A stretch of DNA of 64,000 bases from an uncultured Psychrobacter sp. (GTDB lineage Bacteria > Pseudomonadota > Gammaproteobacteria > Pseudomonadales > Moraxellaceae), in NCBI RefSeq assembly GCF_947495825.1, contig NZ_CANMAH010000001.1, positions 434,001-498,000 on the forward strand. Reading direction: 5' to 3'. Within the stretch, counting starts at the first letter, position 1. Every line of letters begins with the position of its first letter. The translations under genes and the position numbers were made by a program. This document shows positions 34,942-45,899 of this stretch, piece by piece. The notes under the pieces are model-generated. The model did no database searches and had not been told where the DNA came from. It saw nothing but the letters and a program-made list of their open reading frames with translations.

Positions 34942-36108
34942 ATGACAGTAAAGCGTGTAAAACAACAGCTGGTACAGCTAGTCGTTGGTGTCAGCTTATC
35001 TTTGAGTGCAGTCATTGCTAATGCTGCTATTCAACCTCCAGAGATGGACAATACCGCCTACGTATTGATGGACTATAATACGGGTGAGATAATAGCGCAA
35101 AAAAATGCCAACCAACCTCTTCCTCCCGCCTCATTAACCAAAATGATGACCAGCTACATCATCGAGCAACGTCTAAGCTCAGGCGACTTGACCGAAGATG
35201 AACAAGTGCTAATGAGCAAAAATGCATGGTGTCGCGGTAGTAGTAGCCAATCTTGTATGTATGTGCCAGTAAATAAAACTGCTAGTGTCATCGATATGCT
35301 ACGCGGTATCATCATTCAATCAGGTAACGATGCCTCAAAAGCGATGGCTGAACATATTGCAGGTAGCGAAAGCTCATTTGCAATATTGATGAATGAGCAA
35401 GCCGAAAAGCTTGGCATGGATAATACGCATTTTGTGAATGCAACAGGCATGCCTGATGAAGGTCACCAAGCTTCAGCACTTGATTTGGCAAAGCTTGCTC
35501 GCGCTATTATAAAAAATAGTGGTGAATACTATGACATCTATGCTGAAAAAGAGTTTACCTATAATGGTATCACTCAAGGCAATCGTAACGCGCTACTGGC
35601 TACAGACCCTACAGTAGATGGTCTAAAAACAGGACATACTAATGCAGCAGGCTACTGCTTAGTTGCTTCTAGTAATCGTGATGATATGCGTCTCATATCT
35701 GTGATTATGGGAACCGAAAGTCCACAAGCACGTGCAGATCAGTCGCGAGAGCTTCTTAACTGGGGCTTCGGCCATTTCACCACAGTGACAAAAGCACCGT
35801 CCAATCAGTTTGTCAGTAAGCTGCCAGTATGGTTTGGTGAGGCAGACGAGGTAGAGCTGGCAACAGGCGATACCCTACAGGTCTTAACCACTAAAACACA
35901 AAAAAATAAGATTACTACAGTCGTCGATATCCCTGAAAGTATAGAAGCTCCTATCAAAAAAGGACAAAAGATTGGCAAAATGCTAGCAGTTATTGATGGT
36001 AAGGCAGTAGCTTCAGTACCTATTGTAGCCACCACTGACCTCGAACAATCAGGCTTTATGAGCCGGATGTGGCAGCATGTGGTACGCTGGGCGCAGAACC
36101 TATTCTAA
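34942..36108 (+). CDS. dacC: D-alanyl-D-alanine carboxypeptidase (PBP5/6 family)
   Basis: A 388-residue low-molecular-weight penicillin-binding protein. It has a signal peptide (LVVGVSLSLSAVIANA), the active-site SLTK at about residue 65, SGNDASKAM at about 130, and KTGHT at about 232, followed by a PBP5 C-terminal beta domain (about 290-365). The final residues MWQHVVRWAQNLF form an amphipathic helix that anchors such enzymes to the inner membrane. It trims the terminal D-Ala from peptidoglycan pentapeptides and affects cell shape. The letter of the dac name is a guess by similarity to Acinetobacter DacC. A strong terminator follows. Confidence 0.93.
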   Translation: MTVKRVKQQLVQLVVGVSLSLSAVIANAAIQPPEMDNTAYVLMDYNTGEIIAQKNANQPLPPASLTKMMTSYIIEQRLSSGDLTEDEQVLMSKNAWCRGSSSQSCMYVPVNKTASVIDMLRGIIIQSGNDASKAMAEHIAGSESSFAILMNEQAEKLGMDNTHFVNATGMPDEGHQASALDLAKLARAIIKNSGEYYDIYAEKEFTYNGITQGNRNALLATDPTVDGLKTGHTNAAGYCLVASSNRDDMRLISVIMGTESPQARADQSRELLNWGFGHFTTVTKAPSNQFVSKLPVWFGEADEVELATGDTLQVLTTKTQKNKITTVVDIPESIEAPIKKGQKIGKMLAVIDGKAVASVPIVATTDLEQSGFMSRMWQHVVRWAQNLF

Positions 36109-36156
36109 GCTTATTAAAATAGTAGCGGCTCCATTGTCTTAAGTAGGCTGATAAAT

Positions 36157-36190
36157 AAAAAAGACGCTAATGATTAGCGTCTTTTTTGTT
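36157..36190 (+). terminator. Rho-independent terminator after the carboxypeptidase gene
   Basis: AAGACGCTAA at 36161-36170 pairs perfectly with TTAGCGTCTT at 36174-36183 around a 3-base loop, with A run before and T run after. It ends the carboxypeptidase transcript and could also act on the opposite strand. Confidence 0.92.
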
Positions 36191-36302
36191 CTATATACAG
36201 CCAAAAGCGTGCGTCGTAATGTTGACTTGACGCTCTACACCTAATAACCTCTACACCTAATAACGACTGAAGCCTGCTCATTAGAATTTTTATGATATCA
36301 AG

Positions 36303-38249
36303 TTATGTCAGCCACTTCTTCAATAACACAGTCAATAGCTTAGGGTCTTGCACCGTACTGTGGCAGTAGTCTACACCCGCAGCTTTTAGATCGTATTCAA
36401 AGCTCTCTACATACCGCTCTTTATGTAGCGGATACCAATAAACCAACAATGCGCGACGAGTGGTTTCTCGCTTGCGAATATATTTAGTTAATTGAGCAAC
36501 TTGTTCAGGTAGCACCTCTTCTGCAAACATGATGACGTTTACTTTCGCTTTTGAAATATAATCCATCATCGATTGTCCATTACGCTGTGAGTTGACATTA
36601 GCACCAAGTCTTCTTAGCATATCTACCATCGAGCTTACTTCATCATGATGATAGTACACTATGTTAATCCCCTTTAAGAGATCTTCATGCTGTGTATGTC
36701 TCTTATGGCGCAGTGGTATCGTAACGGTGAACTTACTCCCTACACCAAGCTCACTTTCTACTTCAATTGCTGCGCCTAAAAGCTGACCAATTTGTTTGAC
36801 TACCGACAACCCTATTCCCACTCCTTCATTCTCACGAGTATCTGACGAATCAACTTGAAAAAACGGAGTAAATATATCTTCTAGATAACTTGTGCTAATG
36901 CCAATACCTGTATCAATAACTTTAACTTGCCAGCGAATACTTTCATTAAAATGCGTCAGTTGAGAGTCGATAATAACCTGGCCTGTATGAGTAAACTTTA
37001 TTGCATTATCTATCAATGTGGTCAAAATTTGCTGAATCTTACTTATATCACCTTCTAAAGTATACTCAGCATGATGAAGACGACTAATAAGCTCTAGATT
37101 CTTTTGTCTGGCAGCAGGCTCAAACCTCTCTATCAGATTAGCGATCACTTTTAGCGGATTAAATTCACTTAAACTTACCACCAGTTGGCCTTTTTCTATT
37201 CTATTTAACTGAATAATCTGCTCGAGAGTGAGCTCTAAGTGATGACTGCCTTTATGAATAATAGCCAATGTGTCTTTTTGTTCATCATTAAGATATTGAT
37301 TATCTAAAAGTTGCAAACCACCCGTAATGGCATTAAGAGAAGTTTTTAGCTCATGAGTAATCATGTTTTGAAAGTTTGAGCGCTGCATATCAAGGGACAA
37401 GTCTTTATTGTGAAGTTGGCGCTCAAAGTCTGCAAGATCGAGATAATCCTGCTGCGCTACTCTTAGGCGTTCAAATAGAATAATAAAAGATTTTTTTATA
37501 CGTATAAGCTCTTCGAATTCGAAGCGCTGTTGAATAGTAGGTAGCTGCTTAAGCTCAGGGTTGTTCGCTGCTATCTCACACACTTTCGCAAGCTCGATAA
37601 TATCTTTGGTTGGCCAATTAAGTTTGCGCAGAATATACCAAATAATGACAACCCCTAAAATGGTAGTTGCAAGCCATGACAATAGGTTAACCCGAACCCA
37701 ATACCAACGTAGCTGCGTCATGTCTAACGTAATATTAATATAACCGACCAACGTATTACGCGCAGCTAACGGAGTGGTTGATATTGACGTATCTTTCACA
37801 TTGATAGGCGATGCGTTAGTGAGACGCTGAGAGGAATTGGCGCGTTGGATACTACTACCTGTAAGATAACGACTGGTGACTGGATAATTAAAGCTGACCG
37901 TATCGGCAAACCAAGCGCTATACCAATTATTACTCACACTATCGATATTGCCTTGACTCAATGAATCAATAGGTTGATCAGTTGAATAGAATAAAATACT
38001 TTGTAAGAATGGGTCATTGTCCAGCAATATACTGACTTGCCGAGCAACTAAGTTTGCGCCATCGGGAGTTGATGCACTATTTGCAAGCATTTCACCCAAC
38101 TGCTGAACGTGTAGACGTTTTTGTTGATAGTTATAGACGAATGTATAAACAAAAGACAATAAGAAGCCTGCAAAAACGGCCACAACGATAGCTTGTAATA
38201 CAGAACTACGAATAATCGTGGGTATGTTTTTAGAAGAACTTATACTCAT
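36303..38249 (-). CDS. Membrane sensor histidine kinase with a degenerate C-terminal receiver
   Basis: From ATG 38249 a 648-residue kinase. A first membrane segment (about 18-37), a periplasmic sensor part, and a second membrane segment (about 188-208) lead into a linker and coiled coil. The phosphoacceptor histidine is in MITHELKTSLNAITGG. The ATP domain has the N box (DNAIKFTHTG), G1 (DTGIGIS), F box (FTPFFQVD) and G2 (GVGIGLSVVKQ). The last 120 residues fold like a receiver, but at the aspartate position the sequence reads VNVIMFAEEVLP with no acceptor aspartate. The architecture recalls BarA/GacS-like kinases. No response regulator gene is adjacent, so it is an orphan. A TTG three codons upstream is an alternative start. 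Confidence 0.88.
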   Translation of the reverse strand: MSISSSKNIPTIIRSSVLQAIVVAVFAGFLLSFVYTFVYNYQQKRLHVQQLGEMLANSASTPDGANLVARQVSILLDNDPFLQSILFYSTDQPIDSLSQGNIDSVSNNWYSAWFADTVSFNYPVTSRYLTGSSIQRANSSQRLTNASPINVKDTSISTTPLAARNTLVGYINITLDMTQLRWYWVRVNLLSWLATTILGVVIIWYILRKLNWPTKDIIELAKVCEIAANNPELKQLPTIQQRFEFEELIRIKKSFIILFERLRVAQQDYLDLADFERQLHNKDLSLDMQRSNFQNMITHELKTSLNAITGGLQLLDNQYLNDEQKDTLAIIHKGSHHLELTLEQIIQLNRIEKGQLVVSLSEFNPLKVIANLIERFEPAARQKNLELISRLHHAEYTLEGDISKIQQILTTLIDNAIKFTHTGQVIIDSQLTHFNESIRWQVKVIDTGIGISTSYLEDIFTPFFQVDSSDTRENEGVGIGLSVVKQIGQLLGAAIEVESELGVGSKFTVTIPLRHKRHTQHEDLLKGINIVYYHHDEVSSMVDMLRRLGANVNSQRNGQSMMDYISKAKVNVIMFAEEVLPEQVAQLTKYIRKRETTRRALLVYWYPLHKERYVESFEYDLKAAGVDYCHSTVQDPKLLTVLLKKWLT

Positions 38250-38417
38250 GTCAATCAATCAATTTATGATGGCTTTGACTTATAATACCTCATAAGTGTA
38301 TGGCTTGTTTATTTTACGATAAATGGTAATAATATAAAAAAACCAATAAACTCTATCAGTAAATTTTCAGGCAACTGACCTAAAGACCTCTATTGCAGAA
38401 GTCTTTAGAGGTTTCAA

Positions 38418-39848
38418 TTATCGTTTTTTATCTGTTTTTCTGTGACTTTTTGAGTACTTTTGCTTACGATTACGTTGACGCTGTAGCAGTTGCTGAGCTT
38501 TGGCTTTAGTTGGCGTGTTGCTCTTATTGGCGTAAGGGTTTTCATTGAGCTTAAAGACTACGTTTAGCGGCGTACCTTCGAGCTTAAATACTTGGCGAAA
38601 CTGATTTTCAAGATAACGCTGGTAGCTTTTAGGCAATGACCCTGTTTGATTACCATGGACGACAATGACTGGCGGATTGTGACCACCAATGTGGGCGTAA
38701 CGCAGTTTAATACGGCGACCACCAACAGTTGGCGGCGGGTTTGCGATGACTGCGTCTTGCAATATTTGCGTTAAGCGGTTGGTAGATACCTCAAACATCG
38801 AAGACTGGTAGGCGCGTAAAATAGAAGGATACAGATTACCGACGCCAGTACCATGCAACGCAGATATCAGATGCACTTTTACATAGGGTATAAAGTTAAA
38901 ACGACGCTCCATCTCAATCTTGATATAGTCTTTTTGCTCATGAGTTAGCCCATCCCATTTATTAATCGCAACAACTAATGCTCGACCTGCATCGAGGGCA
39001 TAACCAATCATGTGAAGATCTTGATCAACGATGCCTTCTTGCGCATCGATTACAATGACGGTGACGTTAGAGTCTTCTATCGCTTGCAAGGTTTTGATAA
39101 CAGAGAATTTTTCTACTTTTTCATCGATACGGCCACGGCGACGTACACCAGCAGTATCAATCAATACGTAGTTTTTGCCATCACGCTTATAAGGGATATA
39201 GATACTATCACGCGTCGTACCAGGCATATCAAATACAACGACTCGGTCTTCACCCAATAGACGATTAACAAGAGTTGACTTACCTACGTTTGGACGCCCA
39301 ATGATAGCCAGTTTAAGCCCGTCCGGCTCTCCTGTATCGACATCTTCTGGCATATCAGCTGTGATGACTTCTAGTAAATTACCGACACCGCGACCATGAC
39401 TGGCAGCCATTGGATAAGGCTCACCCAATCCTAGTGCATAAAACTCTGCAGGTGCAGAATCATGCGTCCCATCAACTTTGTTGGCGACAACATATACTGG
39501 CTTGCCTAGGGTGTGCAAAAACTTACCGATTTCTGCATCAGCCCCAATCATACCAGCCCGTGCATCAACCACAAATACGATGATGTCAGCTTCATGAATT
39601 GCAGTATGCGACTGCTCAGACATATAGTCATCAATGTCTCCCCTGCCATCATCGGCTTCACCGATACCGCCAGTATCTACCACGATAAACGATTTGCCTT
39701 CATAGGTAGCATCACCATATTGACGGTCACGAGTCAAACCGGATAGATCAGCAACCAAAGCCTGGCGACTTTTGGTAAATTGATTAAATAAAGTAGATTT
39801 ACCTACATTGGGGCGACCAATTAGCGCGACCACGGGCTTGATACTCAT
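38418..39848 (-). CDS. der: Ribosome biogenesis GTPase Der (EngA)
   Basis: A 476-residue protein with two tandem GTPase domains, the mark of Der. G1 motifs are GRPNVGKS at residue 11 and again near 182. DTGG and DTAG are the G3 motifs, NKVD and NKWD the G4 motifs. A KH-like domain follows (about 360-445), and the C-terminal tail is rich in Lys/Arg/Gln, as usual. It works in maturation of the 50S subunit. It lies last in the cluster hisS-yfgM-bamB-der, the conserved order in gammaproteobacteria, with a 333-bp gap after bamB. Confidence 0.97.
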   Translation of the reverse strand: MSIKPVVALIGRPNVGKSTLFNQFTKSRQALVADLSGLTRDRQYGDATYEGKSFIVVDTGGIGEADDGRGDIDDYMSEQSHTAIHEADIIVFVVDARAGMIGADAEIGKFLHTLGKPVYVVANKVDGTHDSAPAEFYALGLGEPYPMAASHGRGVGNLLEVITADMPEDVDTGEPDGLKLAIIGRPNVGKSTLVNRLLGEDRVVVFDMPGTTRDSIYIPYKRDGKNYVLIDTAGVRRRGRIDEKVEKFSVIKTLQAIEDSNVTVIVIDAQEGIVDQDLHMIGYALDAGRALVVAINKWDGLTHEQKDYIKIEMERRFNFIPYVKVHLISALHGTGVGNLYPSILRAYQSSMFEVSTNRLTQILQDAVIANPPPTVGGRRIKLRYAHIGGHNPPVIVVHGNQTGSLPKSYQRYLENQFRQVFKLEGTPLNVVFKLNENPYANKSNTPTKAKAQQLLQRQRNRKQKYSKSHRKTDKKR

Positions 39849-40063
39849 GCGTTACTCTCAATAATGGTCAATAACAACAAATAGGTGTCATATGACCGCA
39901 AACTTAAATGAATGATGAAGACGAAGAACCTATTATAAAAGATAATAGTCTTTTAGTGGGGTAGATGATGGACTAATAGTAAAAAACATCCCATCAACTG
40001 TAAATCATGGCACTTATCATAAAGGCGCATAGAGTACGTGAAACGCACTGTCTATACAAGGCA

Positions 40064-40089
40064 TTAAACGCTGACAAAGCAGCGTTTAA
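40064..40089 (-). terminator. Perfect hairpin in the bamB-der gap
   Basis: TTAAACGCTG pairs perfectly with CAGCGTTTAA around a 6-base loop in the 334-bp gap (39849-40182) behind bamB. There is no long T run, so it may be a weak terminator, an mRNA 3' stabiliser or a partial stop before der. Nothing else is seen in this gap. Confidence 0.45.
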
Positions 40090-40182
40090 GCGTTATAGCA
40101 TAATATCTTTATTAACAACGATTGCTCAATAAAGCACACTAACAATGTAAAAGTAAGTCAAGATAGCGTTATCACTTGCTAC

Positions 40183-41391
40183 TTAGCGTGCTAATTGCCA
40201 GATAGCTACTTGTCCAGAAGTACTTTGCGTCATCAACCGACTGCCTTGCACTTGTAGGTTAGTCAATGCGCCCTTAGTCTGCACCCGGCTCACGATATCA
40301 CCGTTTGCAGGATTAAACAGATGCACGACTCCTTCAAGATCACCGACAGCAATATAATTGCCAATCATGACAGGATTTGTCAAATCGCGATAAGCAAGCT
40401 CTTCGCTCTCCCATAACATATTACCATTATTACGATCGTAAGCGACAACTTTACCTTCTAAGCTGGTAGCAATGACTTGTTGATTGTTTACAGCAAGTGA
40501 TTTTAAGCTGGCCAGATCGTTTACGAACATGACTTGGCGCGACGCTAAATCAATCCCTAACAACTGACCGCTGTAACTGATCGCGTATAGCTGATTATTA
40601 TCGACAACAGGCATACCATCGACATCACTCATACGCTCAACTTCACTACTGCCAGCACCGACACCAACACGTCTTGACCACTGCGGCAAGCCATTATCGA
40701 TCGTAATAGCATGAAGACGACCATCAGCAGTAGCAAGTAATGCAGTTTTGTCATCTAACAATGCTGGTGCTGCACTACCGCGCACGCTAATAGCTGGCAC
40801 TTGAGTCGCAAACTGCCAAATCGACTGACCGGTCTGTAAAGACAAGCCATGTAAAAAACCATCGTTAGCAGACAAAACGACTCGATTGTTGCTAACCAGC
40901 GCAGGCGTCAGCACTGAACCTGACAGCTGCTTTTGCCAACGCTTAGCACCAGTTGTGCTATCAAAAGCCATTACCAAACCACTGCGTGTACTCACAATAG
41001 CGGTCTGACTTAATGAATCTATCGTTACGCCACCAGTGATTTGCTCACCGACGTCTATGGACCATAAACGCTGACCTGCGTTATCAAAACCTGTCAACTC
41101 ACCTCCACGTGAGGCGACGACAGTTTGGGTATTACTGTAGCCAACTTGTAAGGCGAGAGGATCTTTCTTACTTGCCTTTTTATTACCAACATCAACGCTA
41201 AATACCGGCTGCAGCACACTAATAGGTTGGGCAATTTGTACCAGCTCGACGGGATCGTGTACTACTGGCTTAATACCACGATTACAACCAACGACAGCGG
41301 TCGTCATCAGCGCCACAGCCGCTACGTTCATGACAGTCGACTTCATGGTCTTACTTTTTATTGTTTTGCTGAAGCGAATAGATAGGGTCAT
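40183..41391 (-). CDS. bamB: Outer membrane assembly lipoprotein BamB
   Basis: A 402-residue lipoprotein with lipobox VVGC near residue 33. The rest consists of PQQ-like beta-propeller repeats, for example LWSIDVGEQITGG, RWQKQLSGSVLTPALV, IWQFATQVPAISVRGSAAP (each about 40 residues apart) and MLWESEELAYRDLTNPV. It is the beta-propeller scaffold of the BAM complex that inserts outer-membrane proteins. The frame starts at 41391 with GAGAG upstream; an internal ATG at 41346 would give a more usual signal peptide length. It follows the yfgM-like gene as in E. coli. Confidence 0.95.
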   Translation of the reverse strand: MTLSIRFSKTIKSKTMKSTVMNVAAVALMTTAVVGCNRGIKPVVHDPVELVQIAQPISVLQPVFSVDVGNKKASKKDPLALQVGYSNTQTVVASRGGELTGFDNAGQRLWSIDVGEQITGGVTIDSLSQTAIVSTRSGLVMAFDSTTGAKRWQKQLSGSVLTPALVSNNRVVLSANDGFLHGLSLQTGQSIWQFATQVPAISVRGSAAPALLDDKTALLATADGRLHAITIDNGLPQWSRRVGVGAGSSEVERMSDVDGMPVVDNNQLYAISYSGQLLGIDLASRQVMFVNDLASLKSLAVNNQQVIATSLEGKVVAYDRNNGNMLWESEELAYRDLTNPVMIGNYIAVGDLEGVVHLFNPANGDIVSRVQTKGALTNLQVQGSRLMTQSTSGQVAIWQLAR

Positions 41392-41509
41392 TGTCTGCTC
41401 TCATTACGAATAAATTAACTATCGATAAACGGGCTATTATCTGAAAAGCTATAAATAGATAGCACCATCCTTGTCTGCAATATACATTATTATTGATTAT
41501 AATGCCGAT

Positions 41510-42331
41510 TTACTGCGCTGCTTGGTCAGAAACGTTACTATTGTTAACGCCATTTTGAATAGCCGCACTGGCGTTTTCAGCTGCTACTGGCTCAGGTACG
41601 GTAGCTGTTTGAATCAGGCTAGCAGGCTCATCGATTGGTTCAGGCATAAGCCCTAGACTCTCCATCTTTAGTGCCAGTACTGCTCTAGTCTCTTGACGTT
41701 TACCAATCAGACTCCAAGCGTTAGTATAAGCTTTAATAGCAGCATCTTCGTCATCTTTTGCCAAATAGATATCACCTAGCAGCTCTTGTTGGCTGGCCTC
41801 AAATGAGCTTGGCATATCGTTATTAGCTTCTGCTAGTGCTGCATCTATGTCCCCTGCTGACAACAATGTTTCAGCGTAGCGCAAACGCGTAATCGCATTT
41901 AAACCTGCATCTCCTAAATCTATTGCCAATGCCTTTTTTAAGGTCTCAGTTGCACCCGCGAAATCATCGCTATCGACTTGTTGGCGAGCTTTGATCATTA
42001 AAGCTTGCCAGGCGTAAACCGACTTACCATGCGTACTGACTAATGCATCAATGTCTTTATTTAGCTGGGCACGACTAGCAGCAAGTGCCGTGGATGCTTC
42101 AGCCTCTAGATCTGGGTTCTGTGCTGCCAGACTTACTTCTTCATTAAGTCTTTGGATATCAGCATATTGATCAGCGGCTACGGTATCTACCCGTGCGTGA
42201 TTCTCTTGCCAGTATGTCCAGCCAAAATAACCGGCTAAGGCCAATAAAATAGCTGTTAAGATATAGCTACCATACTGCTTGAGCGCTTGCATAGAGTTGT
42301 CTGTATTTGGCGACTGGGTATTTTGAACCAT
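41510..42331 (-). CDS. YfgM-like periplasmic TPR protein associated with the Sec translocon
   Basis: A 273-residue protein with one N-terminal membrane anchor (about 18-36, YILTAILLALAGYFGWTYW) and a tetratricopeptide-like periplasmic part, the pattern of YfgM (DUF2133). YfgM binds SecYEG and PpiD and helps hand exported proteins to chaperones. The position between hisS and bamB is the conserved one and supports the call. The C-terminal 50 residues (PIDEPASLIQTATVPEPVAA region) are low-complexity and lineage-specific. Confidence 0.88.
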   Translation of the reverse strand: MVQNTQSPNTDNSMQALKQYGSYILTAILLALAGYFGWTYWQENHARVDTVAADQYADIQRLNEEVSLAAQNPDLEAEASTALAASRAQLNKDIDALVSTHGKSVYAWQALMIKARQQVDSDDFAGATETLKKALAIDLGDAGLNAITRLRYAETLLSAGDIDAALAEANNDMPSSFEASQQELLGDIYLAKDDEDAAIKAYTNAWSLIGKRQETRAVLALKMESLGLMPEPIDEPASLIQTATVPEPVAAENASAAIQNGVNNSNVSDQAAQ

Positions 42332-42424
42332 GTTTGTTTACCTGATAAAATCTAGTTGCTAAAATCTAATTGCTGAGCGGCAAGTGAGCGCTGGTCATTC
42401 TACCAGACGCTACCACTGACGTAA

Positions 42425-43714
42425 TTACAGACGCGTGAAATTCTTTGTGCTTGCTAGCCAGTCTTGTGCAACTGATTGCTGTTCGCCAGTCTGCATGTTT
42501 TTAATACTGATTGTATTATCGTCAAGCTCTTGCTGTGCAATAATAACCGTCAAGGCTGCACCAGACTTATCCGCTTTTTTCATTTGTGCTTTCATACTGG
42601 TTGCACTTGCCATCTTAACCCGCAAATCTGGACGGCTATAACGTAACTTTTGCGCATAATTGATACCAAAACCATAGACTTCTGGCTGCGCAACCACAAA
42701 GACATCACAGACTGACATTTCTGGCATAGGAGCTACTGCTTCAATTAGCAGTAATAAGCGCTCAAGACCCATCGCAAAACCAACAGCAGGTTCAGACTTA
42801 ACTGGTTTGTCGTTGCGTGCACCTACAGACTTTAGCTGTCCAATCAGACCATCATAACGCCCACCAGCACAGACAGTTGCTTGACTACCAAGCTTATCAG
42901 TAACCCATTCAAAAACCGTTTTATTATAATAATCGAGACCGCGAACCAAGTGCGGATTGATTTCATAATCTATACCAAGCGTCGTTAGATACGCTTGAAC
43001 TTGTTCAAAATGGACCTGACTTTCTGTCCCCAAGAAATCAGCAAGCTTAGGTGCATCAGTAAGCAGTGCTTGGGTGCTTGGCTCTTTACTATCCAAAATC
43101 CGTAGCGGATTGGTAGTCAAGCGGCGCTTACTGTCTTCGTCAAGCTGATCTTGCTTGTCCGTTAAGTAGGCAACTAGAGCATCTCGATAAGCACGGCGCT
43201 CATCGATTTCGCCCAAGCTGTTTAATTGCAAACGCATCTCATCTTTGAGACCCAGCTCCTGCCACATCAGGTGGGTCATCGCAATCAGCTCAGCATCAGC
43301 ATCTGGCAACGCGCTACCAAAGCTCTCTACCCCTATCTGATGAAACTGACGGTAGCGTCCTTTTTGCGGGCGCTCATAACGGAACATAGGGCCGATATAC
43401 CAAAGCTTTGGCGTGTCACCGCGTAGCAAATTATGTTCAAGCACTGCACGTACAGCTCCCGCTGTACCCTCAGGACGCAAGGTCAGAGGCGTTGGTGGTT
43501 CAGACTTATCAGCGAAGCTATACATCTCTTTTTCAACGATATCAGTCGCACCGCCAATAGCACGAGCAAACAAATCAGTCTGCTCAACGATTGGCAGACG
43601 GATATTTTCGTAACCGTAACGAGCCAATACATCTGCCAATACAGCTTCTAGCTGTAGCCACTTCGCTGCCTGTTCTGGCAGAATATCATTAAACCCTTTA
43701 ATAGCTTTGATCAT
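42425..43714 (-). CDS. hisS: Histidine-tRNA ligase
   Basis: A 429-residue class II aminoacyl-tRNA synthetase. Motif 1, motif 2 ([20 protein letters not shown] near residue 110) and motif 3 ([14 protein letters not shown] near 320) are present, as are the histidine-specific segments [15 protein letters not shown] and AGGRYDGL. The C-terminal anticodon-binding domain covers about 335-425. It charges tRNA-His. The order ispG-hisS-yfgM is conserved in gammaproteobacteria. Confidence 0.97.
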   Translation of the reverse strand: MIKAIKGFNDILPEQAAKWLQLEAVLADVLARYGYENIRLPIVEQTDLFARAIGGATDIVEKEMYSFADKSEPPTPLTLRPEGTAGAVRAVLEHNLLRGDTPKLWYIGPMFRYERPQKGRYRQFHQIGVESFGSALPDADAELIAMTHLMWQELGLKDEMRLQLNSLGEIDERRAYRDALVAYLTDKQDQLDEDSKRRLTTNPLRILDSKEPSTQALLTDAPKLADFLGTESQVHFEQVQAYLTTLGIDYEINPHLVRGLDYYNKTVFEWVTDKLGSQATVCAGGRYDGLIGQLKSVGARNDKPVKSEPAVGFAMGLERLLLLIEAVAPMPEMSVCDVFVVAQPEVYGFGINYAQKLRYSRPDLRVKMASATSMKAQMKKADKSGAALTVIIAQQELDDNTISIKNMQTGEQQSVAQDWLASTKNFTRL

Positions 43715-43845
43715 GATTCGGTCATATCCTCAAATATTATAACGACTGTCTATATTGTTATTATCGTTACTACTGGCACTTAGATGCTTACTGATGGTTT
43801 ACTACTCACAGACTCACAATGGACGATGAATAGTTTTGGCGTCAT

Positions 43846-44961
43846 CTATTTAACTCTAATAATTTCATTTTCACGTGATTTTTCCAGCTCGCTTGCATGA
43901 GCACGTACCATATTTTCAATCTCATCAACCAAATTATTGGTATCGATAAGATGGCTTTTTTCACCCATGCGATATACCAGTGATTTGGGAGCTGCGCCTA
44001 CGATACCAACATCAGCTTCTTTTGCCTCTCCTGGACCGTTCACCTTACAACCGATCACTGATAGATTCATAGGCTCACGCACATCTTCTAAACGAGCTTC
44101 TAGTGCAGTCATCACCTTAATCACATCAAACTCTTGACGAGAGCAACTTGGGCAGGCGATAAAGTTTACACCATTAGAACGAATATTGAGTGATTTCAAG
44201 ATATCAAAACCGATTTTGATTTCTTCTTCTGGTTCTGCTGCCAAAGAGATACGAATGGTATCACCGATACCATCTAATAATAAACCACCAAGCGCAATCG
44301 CAGATTTGACAGCGCCAGTACGATATACCCCAGCTTCAGTGACCCCTAGATGTAGCGGATTATCAATCTGTGCCGATATTAAACGATACGCATCCAAAGT
44401 CAAAAACACGTTGCTCGCTTTGACAGACACTTTATATTGATCGAAGTTTAGACGCTCCAGTATATCGATATGACGCATAGCAGACTCGAGCATCGCCTCG
44501 CCCGTTGGCTCAGTGTATTTACGCTGAATGTCCTTTTCTAAAGAGCCTGCGTTCACCCCAATACGAATTGGAATATTATGATGTTTGGCACAGGCCACGA
44601 CTTCACGAACTTTGGCATCGCTACCGATGTTGCCCGGATTAATACGCAAACAGTCTGCTCCCGCTTCAGCAACTGCCAGTGCAATCTTATGATCAAAATG
44701 CACATCAGCAACCAAAGGTACACTCACCTGTTTACGAATCTTACCAAACGCTTCAACTGTCTCCATCGTCGGAGTCGAGACGCGCATGAAGTCAGCACCA
44801 GCATCAACGCAGCGTTCAATTTGAGCGACTGTTGCGGCTATATCACAAGTATCTGTATTGGTCATGCTTTGCACACTAATCGGTGCATCGCCGCCAATCG
44901 CGACATCACCGACATAGATCTTTTTGGTAGGACGGCGAGTAATAGGCGATGACGTGGACAT
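43846..44961 (-). CDS. ispG: 4-hydroxy-3-methylbut-2-en-1-yl diphosphate synthase (IspG/GcpE)
   Basis: A 371-residue enzyme of the methylerythritol phosphate isoprenoid pathway. The TIM-barrel part carries VQSMTNTDT and [11 protein letters not shown]. The iron-sulfur cysteines are in [10 protein letters not shown] (about residue 265) and [14 protein letters not shown] (about 303). It converts methylerythritol cyclodiphosphate to HMBPP with electrons from ferredoxin or flavodoxin. AAAGGATTCTTT precedes the ATG. It sits between rodZ and hisS as in related genomes. Confidence 0.97.
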   Translation of the reverse strand: MSTSSPITRRPTKKIYVGDVAIGGDAPISVQSMTNTDTCDIAATVAQIERCVDAGADFMRVSTPTMETVEAFGKIRKQVSVPLVADVHFDHKIALAVAEAGADCLRINPGNIGSDAKVREVVACAKHHNIPIRIGVNAGSLEKDIQRKYTEPTGEAMLESAMRHIDILERLNFDQYKVSVKASNVFLTLDAYRLISAQIDNPLHLGVTEAGVYRTGAVKSAIALGGLLLDGIGDTIRISLAAEPEEEIKIGFDILKSLNIRSNGVNFIACPSCSRQEFDVIKVMTALEARLEDVREPMNLSVIGCKVNGPGEAKEADVGIVGAAPKSLVYRMGEKSHLIDTNNLVDEIENMVRAHASELEKSRENEIIRVK

Positions 44962-45062
44962 AAAGAATCCTTTAATCAGAACAAAAGATAAAAAATATAA
45001 GCAGTCTTAAAGCGATAATAATATCGTCATGACAGATCATTAAACCTGTAATGGACAGATCA

Positions 45063-45899
45063 TTATGGCGCTAAGGCAAAGCTTGCTTGTTTATCGGTTG
45101 CATACTCATTTAACGCAACCGAGTCTTGATTAAGTAATAGTTTTACATTATCGATATTATCAATCTGGATGTTAAATGGCGGCTTACCAAGCAGTTTATA
45201 GTTACCACTGGTTTGGCTGCCTGACATCAGACTGTTACCAGACGCATCAGTAATATCTACGTTAGTAGCGTCTGTGATCTCAACGTCCAATGTGACAGCA
45301 CTGATATCACTACTACTATCCAAATTGAGTGCTGAACCAGATGCGCCCACACCATCTAAACCAGTACTATCATACTGAGTACTAACTGCTGCCCCTTGCG
45401 CTTGTTCTGACGCTGATAAGTCTTCAACGACTGTTGTAGATGCAGCATTATCTTGACTGGCATTGGTTACCATACGGAATAAAAATACCGCCAACACAAT
45501 AAGACCTATAATGGCAAGAATCAACAACGGGTTAAAGCGGATGCGACTACGACTATCACGTTGTAGTGTTCCCATCGGACGTAGCGGCGTATCAATATTA
45601 CTCACTGACTGCGCTCTCATCTCATCTGGATACGCTGCATCGAAGCTTGTCGCGATTTTTGTGGGATCTAACTGCAAAAATTTTGCATAATTAATGACAA
45701 AACCACGTGCAAAAGTAACTTGCGGTAAAGCGGCAAAATCCTCTTCTTCTAGCGCTTGTAAATGACGCTCCAAGATGAATAACTCACTGGCAGCTTCTTT
45801 TAAACTGATCTGTTTACTTTTACGGGCTTGCTGCAGCGTGGCACCAAATGATCCCTGAGCGTTAGACTGATGATTTGATGATGGGTTGTTCATTTCCAT
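45063..45899 (-). CDS. rodZ: RodZ-like cytoskeleton/helix-turn-helix membrane protein
   Basis: A 278-residue protein. Residues about 18-85 form the Xre-type helix-turn-helix (LQQARKSKQISLKEAASELF) that contacts MreB. A membrane helix lies at about 124-144 (LLILAIIGLIVLAVFLFRMV), and the C-terminal 75 residues form the periplasmic DUF4115 domain (YKLLGKPPFNIQIDNIDNV). RodZ helps keep rod or coccobacillary shape. Its start overlaps the pilW-type gene by 10 bases (ATGGAAATGA), so the two are coupled; a second ATG two codons in is an equal choice. Confidence 0.9.
   Translation of the reverse strand: MEMNNPSSNHQSNAQGSFGATLQQARKSKQISLKEAASELFILERHLQALEEEDFAALPQVTFARGFVINYAKFLQLDPTKIATSFDAAYPDEMRAQSVSNIDTPLRPMGTLQRDSRSRIRFNPLLILAIIGLIVLAVFLFRMVTNASQDNAASTTVVEDLSASEQAQGAAVSTQYDSTGLDGVGASGSALNLDSSSDISAVTLDVEITDATNVDITDASGNSLMSGSQTSGNYKLLGKPPFNIQIDNIDNVKLLLNQDSVALNEYATDKQASFALAP

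Noticed and set aside
38379..38413. Imperfect hairpin behind der
   Set aside because: Arms are uneven with bulges and no T run follows on the minus strand.
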